Shown here in pieces: positions 59,758 to 64,000 of a stretch of 64,000 nucleotides of DNA. A program made the position numbers and the translations under genes. The stretch is taken from NCBI RefSeq assembly GCF_001698125.1, contig NZ_CP013854.1, forward strand, positions 4,588,001 to 4,652,000. The letters are read 5' to 3'. The first letter of the stretch is position 1. Every line of letters starts with the position of its first letter. Under the pieces are notes generated by a model, which saw only the letters and a list, made by a program, of their open reading frames with translations, made no database searches and was not told the DNA's origin. Origin of the DNA: Pseudonocardia sp. HH130630-07 (GTDB lineage Bacteria; Actinomycetota; Actinomycetes; Mycobacteriales; Pseudonocardiaceae).

Positions 59758-61561
59758 GGTGCGCCGCCCTGGTTCGGGCGGTGCCCGCGGCGTCGAGCTC
59801 CCGGGTCGCCGGGTCCAGCACGACGCCGTAGTGGGCGAGGGCGTCGCCGACGGAGAGGTAGTCGTCGAGCACGTCCTCCCGGACGGCGGCCGGGTCGCGG
59901 CGCAGCGGGTCGCCGTAGCCACCACCCGAGGGCATCCGGATCTCCAGCGTGTCGCCCGCGGCGCACCGTTCCTGGGTGACCTTGGAGTACAGCGGCTCCT
60001 CGCGGTCGGTGCCGGCGTTGCGGACGAACGACCCGGCGACGCCGTCGTGCCCGCCGTCGAGCCCCTTCGGCGGGTCGGTGCGGTTGTCCGCCTCGGAGCC
60101 GATGAACGTGTCGGTGAGCATCCGCCAGGTCTTCACGCTGCCGATGCCCCCGCGGAACTCGCCGGGGGCCGGGGGCTCGTCGCGCAGCTCGTAGCGCTCG
60201 GCGAGCATCGCGTGGTTGAGCTCCAGCTCCTCGATCGGGTTGTTGCGGGTGTTCGCCATCAGCGAGTCGACGCAGTCCATGCCGTCCTTGCCGTTGCGCC
60301 CTCCGTAGGAGCCCTCGTTGATCTCGATGTAGACCCAGTACGACCGCCCGTCCGGGGCCAGGCCGGAGTAGGCGATCGCGCACAGCGCCGCCGAGGACCC
60401 GGCGACCGCCCGCTCCGGGAGCACGTCGGCCAGCGCCAGGTTGATCGAGTCGAAGATCCGGTTGATCTGGGAGAACCGGGCGAAGCAGGACGCCGGGAAG
60501 TCCGGGTTGAACAGCGTCCCCTCCGGCGCGTACGCCTTGGCGGGGCGGAAGCAGCCGTCGTTCTGCGGGACGAACTCCTCCGACAGTGCCTCGTCGAGCA
60601 GCAGGGTCCGCACCGCCGAGGCGACGGTGGGCAGCACCGAACCCTCGAACGGGACGTTGAACGCGGTCGGCACCTGCGGGTGCGAGCCGGTCAGGTCGAC
60701 CACGATCTCCTCGCCGTCGACCCGGACCGTCACCGCGACGGCCAGCGGCTCGTCGCGGTTCTTGCCGTCGTCGTCGAGGTAGGACACCGGGGCGGCGTAC
60801 TCGCCGTCGGGCAACTCGGCGATGCGGCGGCGGAGCATCTGCTCGGAGTAGTCCATCCAGCGCTCGGCCGCGGACATCACGACGTCGAGGCCGTAGCGCG
60901 CCAGCAGGTCGGTGAACCGCCGCTCGCCGAGCCGGGCGCAGGCGATCAGTGCCTCGAGGTCACCGAGGTTCTGCTCCGGGGTGCGGACGTTGTCCAGGAT
61001 GTGCCCGATCAGCACGTCGTTGCGGACGCCGGCGTCGTAGATCTTGAGCGAGTCCATCAGCTTGCCCTCGGCCCAGACGTCGACGACGTCCATGCACAGG
61101 CCGGGGAAGTTCCCGCCGATGTCGGACACGTGCCCGGTGCAGCCGGCGAACCCGACGTGCACGTCGTCGACGAAGATCGGCACGACGACGCCGTAGTCCG
61201 GGCTGTGCGCCGCCCCGTGGTACGGGTGGTTGTGCAGGATGACGTCGCCGGGCCGGTAGGTGCCGGCGAGCTTGCGGTCGATGCCCCGGATGTAGGCGGG
61301 GATGGAGCCGCAGTGCATCGGTGTCGAGTCGGACTCGCAGAGCTCGCGGCCGTTGACGTCGAAGATGCCGGCGCCGAGGTCCTCGGACTCGCGGATCAGG
61401 CTCGACCACGCCATCCGGTAGAGGATCTGGGCCATCTCCTTGGCGATGGAGTTCAGCCCGCCGCCGATCACCCGCAGCGTGATCGGGTCGACCTCGACCG
61501 TGCGGTGGATACCGGGTGCCTCGCCGGCGAGGGACACCCCGCGCGGGTCCAGTGCGGTCAC
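59750..61561 (-). CDS. hyuB: hydantoinase/oxoprolinase subunit B
   Basis: 603 residues: VDPITLRVIGGGLNSIAKEM, SSLIRESEDLGAGIFDVNGR, HNHPYHGAAHSPDYGVVVPI, DIGGNFPGLCMDV and the C-terminal RMPSGGGYGDPLRRDP. It works with HyuA in ATP-dependent opening of cyclic amides or carboxylation-type reactions (hydantoins, 5-oxoproline, acetone carboxylase-like). GTG 61559-61561 overlaps the hyuA stop (GTGA). Confidence 0.9.
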   Translation of the reverse strand: MTALDPRGVSLAGEAPGIHRTVEVDPITLRVIGGGLNSIAKEMAQILYRMAWSSLIRESEDLGAGIFDVNGRELCESDSTPMHCGSIPAYIRGIDRKLAGTYRPGDVILHNHPYHGAAHSPDYGVVVPIFVDDVHVGFAGCTGHVSDIGGNFPGLCMDVVDVWAEGKLMDSLKIYDAGVRNDVLIGHILDNVRTPEQNLGDLEALIACARLGERRFTDLLARYGLDVVMSAAERWMDYSEQMLRRRIAELPDGEYAAPVSYLDDDGKNRDEPLAVAVTVRVDGEEIVVDLTGSHPQVPTAFNVPFEGSVLPTVASAVRTLLLDEALSEEFVPQNDGCFRPAKAYAPEGTLFNPDFPASCFARFSQINRIFDSINLALADVLPERAVAGSSAALCAIAYSGLAPDGRSYWVYIEINEGSYGGRNGKDGMDCVDSLMANTRNNPIEELELNHAMLAERYELRDEPPAPGEFRGGIGSVKTWRMLTDTFIGSEADNRTDPPKGLDGGHDGVAGSFVRNAGTDREEPLYSKVTQERCAAGDTLEIRMPSGGGYGDPLRRDPAAVREDVLDDYLSVGDALAHYGVVLDPATRELDAAGTARTRAAHRG

Positions 61562-63666
61562 AGCTGATCCCCTCCGTCCTGCTGCTGCCGGGCGTCCCCG
61601 GTGGTGATGACGAGATGGCCGACGTGGTCGACCTCGGCCCGCTGACCGGGGCCGACGATCGTGGTCGAGTCGAACTGCTCGACGATCGCCGGTCCGGTGA
61701 GGACGTTCCCGGCCCGCAGCCGGTCCCGGTCGTAGACGGTGGTGGGGAACGTGGACACCCGGTTCCCGGCCGTCCAGAAGATCGCGTCCACGGTGGACTT
61801 CACCGTGCCGGACGGGTCCGGCCCGCCGGTCTGCACCGCACTCAGCGGGACCTCGCCGACCGCACCGATCGCGGTGACCCGGACGTTGACGATGTGCACC
61901 GGCTTGTCGTCGAAGCGCTGCCGGTAGGTGCGTTCGTGCACCTCGTGGAACGCCTCGGCGGCGCGGGCCACCCAGCCGGCGTCCACCGGCCCGTCCGGTG
62001 CCGGGACCCGCAGCTCGTATCCCTGGCCCAGGTAGCGGCAGTCCAGGCTGCGCTCGACGACGACGTCGGCCGGGTCCAGCCCGTCCGCGCCCAGCTGCTC
62101 GACGGCCTGGGCCGCCAGCCGGTCGAACTCGGCGGTGATCCGGTCGATGTCCGGGTCGTCGCTGGAGGTCCACACGGTCGCCGGGATCTCCGAGCGGATG
62201 TCGGTGGCCAGCAGGCCCATCGCCGAGGCGATGCCCGGGTGGTGCGGCACGATCACCCGCGGGATTCCCAGCTGCTCGGCGATGTGCCAGGCGTAGAGCG
62301 GACCGGCGCCACCCTCGGCGACCAGCGAGAAGTCCCGCGGGTCGTAGCCCTTGCGCACCGAGTGCAGGCTGATCGCCTCGGTCATGGCGTGCGCCAGGAT
62401 CTGGAAGATGCCGACCGCGGCCTCCGGCACCGAGGTGCCGAGCCGGTCTGCGACGTGCTCGCCGACCGCCTTGCCGGCCAGCTGCGGCTCGACCCGCATG
62501 CTGCCGGACAGGAAGCTGTCCGCGCGCAGCCAGCCGAGCACGACCATGGCGTCGGTGCTGGTCGGCTCGGTGCCGCCGCGGCCGTAGCAGGCCGGGCCGG
62601 GGGTGGCGCCCGCGCTGCGCGGCCCGACCCGGAACATGCCGCCCTCGTCGACGAACGCCACCGACCCGCCGCCGGCGCCGATCGTGTCGACCTCGGCCAT
62701 CGGCACCATCGCGTGGTAGTCGCCGATCCGGGTGTCCAGCAGGTGCTTCATCCGCAGCCCGCCGTCCGGTGCGACGCCGACGTCGGCCGAGGTGCCGCCG
62801 ACGTCCAGGGTGATCACGCTCGGGTACCCGGACGCCTTCCCGATCGCGCAGCCGCCGAGCAGTCCGGCGACCACGCCGCTGGTGAGCAGCAGCACCGGGT
62901 TCTCCGCGGCCCGCCGCGCGGTGACCAGGCCGCCCGCCGAGGTCATCAGGCCGACGTCGCCGCGCACCTCGGCCGACCGGGTGGTCTCGGCCAGCCGGTT
63001 CAGGTAACCGGAGACCTTCGGCCCGACGAACGCGTTCAGCGCGGTCGTGGAGAACCGCTCGTACTCGCGGTACTGCGGGGCGACCTCGCTGGAGAGCGAG
63101 ACGAAGACCTCCGGGGCCTCCTCGGCGAGGATCCGCTTCACGATCTGCTCGTGGGCGGGGTTGCGGTAGGAGTGCAGGAAGCACACCGCGACCGCCGCGA
63201 CGCCGTTGTCCCGCAGCACCCGGACCTGCTCGCGGACGGCGTCGACGTCGAGCGGCACGAGGACCTCGCCCGCGGCGTTCACCCGCTCCGGCACCACCCG
63301 GCGGTTGCGGCGGCGCACCAGCTGCCACTTCTGCCACGGCAGGTCCTGGTAGGACGAGTAGTTGTAGGGCCGCTTCTTGCGGGCGATGTGCAGGATGTCG
63401 CGGAAACCCTCGGTGGTGATCAGCCCGACGTCGGAACCGTTGTGCTCCAGCACGATGTTCGTCGCGACCGTGGTGCCGTGCAGGAACTGGTCCAGCTCAC
63501 CGAGCCCGACGCCGAGCCGGTCGGCCAGCTCGCGCACCCCGTCGACGGTGGCCACCGACGGGTCGTGCGGTGTCGAGGGCACCTTGTGCACGGCGATCCC
63601 GCCGTCGTCGCTGCTGTACATGATGTCGGTGAACGTGCCGCCGACATCGACTCCGACTCGTTTCAC
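61558..63666 (-). CDS. hyuA: hydantoinase/oxoprolinase subunit A
   Basis: 702 residues, ASKHA-type ATPase: N-terminal KRVGVDVGGTFTDIMYS, HGTTVATNIVLEHNGSDVGL, then VITLDVGGTSADVGVAP, DTIGAGGGSVAFVDEGG and GPACYGRGGTEPTSTDAM. It activates the cyclic substrate by phosphorylation. ATG at 63664-63666 after GGAGG. Second gene after the MmgE/PrpD gene. Confidence 0.92.
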   Translation of the reverse strand: MKRVGVDVGGTFTDIMYSSDDGGIAVHKVPSTPHDPSVATVDGVRELADRLGVGLGELDQFLHGTTVATNIVLEHNGSDVGLITTEGFRDILHIARKKRPYNYSSYQDLPWQKWQLVRRRNRRVVPERVNAAGEVLVPLDVDAVREQVRVLRDNGVAAVAVCFLHSYRNPAHEQIVKRILAEEAPEVFVSLSSEVAPQYREYERFSTTALNAFVGPKVSGYLNRLAETTRSAEVRGDVGLMTSAGGLVTARRAAENPVLLLTSGVVAGLLGGCAIGKASGYPSVITLDVGGTSADVGVAPDGGLRMKHLLDTRIGDYHAMVPMAEVDTIGAGGGSVAFVDEGGMFRVGPRSAGATPGPACYGRGGTEPTSTDAMVVLGWLRADSFLSGSMRVEPQLAGKAVGEHVADRLGTSVPEAAVGIFQILAHAMTEAISLHSVRKGYDPRDFSLVAEGGAGPLYAWHIAEQLGIPRVIVPHHPGIASAMGLLATDIRSEIPATVWTSSDDPDIDRITAEFDRLAAQAVEQLGADGLDPADVVVERSLDCRYLGQGYELRVPAPDGPVDAGWVARAAEAFHEVHERTYRQRFDDKPVHIVNVRVTAIGAVGEVPLSAVQTGGPDPSGTVKSTVDAIFWTAGNRVSTFPTTVYDRDRLRAGNVLTGPAIVEQFDSTTIVGPGQRAEVDHVGHLVITTGDARQQQDGGDQL

Positions 63667-63710
63667 GGCCGGTCCTCCTTGATCAGCTGGTGGTCGGGTG
63701 CCGCGGGGAG

Positions 63711-64000
63711 CTACCGGCCCCGGCAGGCCTCGGCGAAGTCCGCGGCCGGGGTGGCGTCCCCCAGGCCGAGCACGGCGGCCTGCACCCGGTCGGCGACGTC
63801 GTCCGGGGCGACCCGGCCGATCGTGCCGCGGTACTTCGCGACGATCTCGTCGTCGCTCAGCGGGCGCTCGTCGTGCCCGCGGTTGACCTGCTCGCGGTGC
63901 CGGAGCACGCGGCCGTCGGCCAGCTCGATCTCGATCGCGCCGGAGTAGGCGGCCGGGAACGCGCTGTCCGGGTCCTCGCCGACCCGCACCCGCTGGGCGA
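63711..64000 (-). CDS. MmgE/PrpD-family protein, C-terminal fragment
   Basis: About 96 residues are visible; the rest lies past the right edge. IEIELADGRVLRHREQVNRG, then RPLSDDEIVAKYRGTIGRV and a final helix are the usual end of 2-methylcitrate dehydratase-like proteins. It lies 44 bp before hyuA on the same strand, so it opens or continues the catabolic operon. Family call is moderately sure. Confidence 0.7.
   Translation of the reverse strand, partial: AQRVRVGEDPDSAFPAAYSGAIEIELADGRVLRHREQVNRGHDERPLSDDEIVAKYRGTIGRVAPDDVADRVQAAVLGLGDATPAADFAEACRGR

Noticed and set aside
59486..63948. Long plus-strand open frames opposite hyuB and hyuA
   Set aside because: Sequence is Asp/Arg/Gly/Val-rich without domains, typical of antisense frames; hyuA and hyuB are clear on the minus strand.

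Overview
This 64 kb window has very high GC and dense, mostly intact genes. Starts are often GTG, stop/start overlaps are common, and several starts look leaderless (TANNNT about 7 nt upstream). Together with the gene families present (DUF5313, a three-helix-bundle dimerisation protein, F420/LLM enzymes, many P450s), this points to a mycolata-type actinobacterium. Pseudonocardia or a relative is my best guess; it is an inference, not a taxonomic call.

Layout. 0-4.4 kb: partial XRE regulator, frameshifted aldo/keto reductase, a virginiamycin B lyase with its catalytic residues conserved, and a divergent small membrane ORF plus aromatic FAD hydroxylase. 4.4-11.6 kb: a compact biosynthetic cluster (MFS exporter, AsnB, cytochrome P450, isonitrile synthase of the PvcA/IsnA/DIT1 family, then a GT1 glycosyltransferase), after a 577 bp control region. 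11.7-20.4 kb: VWA membrane protein, SRPBCC protein, second P450, GT39-like membrane enzyme, a MerR regulator and an S9 peptidase; three matching 30-nt promoter elements tie the P450, merR and S9 genes together. 20.4-24.5 kb: LysR, MFS, DUF899, VOC and a three-helix-bundle protein. 24.7-28.5 kb: an operon of a large beta-propeller protein, a subtilase without signal peptide and a free-standing I9-like propeptide protein. 28.7-35.1 kb: TetR/MFS pair, L,D-transpeptidase, and MerR divergent from a ferredoxin-reductase/acyl desaturase pair.

35.3-41.9 kb is an insertion zone: an IS3-type element split by an IS256-type element (8 bp target duplication found), about 1.1 kb of repeat-rich non-coding DNA, a small P-loop kinase, and a glycosyltransferase pseudogene split by an IS5-type element (3 bp duplication found). 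42-46.7 kb: VOC/GntR operon, HC2 zinc-finger protein with a cysteine-rich tail, membrane protein, glycosyltransferase/hydrolase operon, Lrp regulator. 46.9-52.9 kb: single-chain indolepyruvate ferredoxin oxidoreductase, isochorismatase-like hydrolase, SNase-like/Excalibur lipoprotein, OhrR-like regulator and DUF5313 protein. 52.9-64 kb: a catabolic block with a complete branched-chain-type ABC importer (LivF-G-M-H-J), a divergent CitE-like lyase, an LLM flavin enzyme, hydantoinase/oxoprolinase HyuB and HyuA, and the C-terminus of an MmgE/PrpD protein.

The strongest candidates for something undescribed are the isonitrile cluster, where a P450 takes the place of the usual IsnB/PvcB oxygenase and a glycosyltransferase follows; the propeller-subtilase-I9 operon; and the MerR regulon read from its operators.
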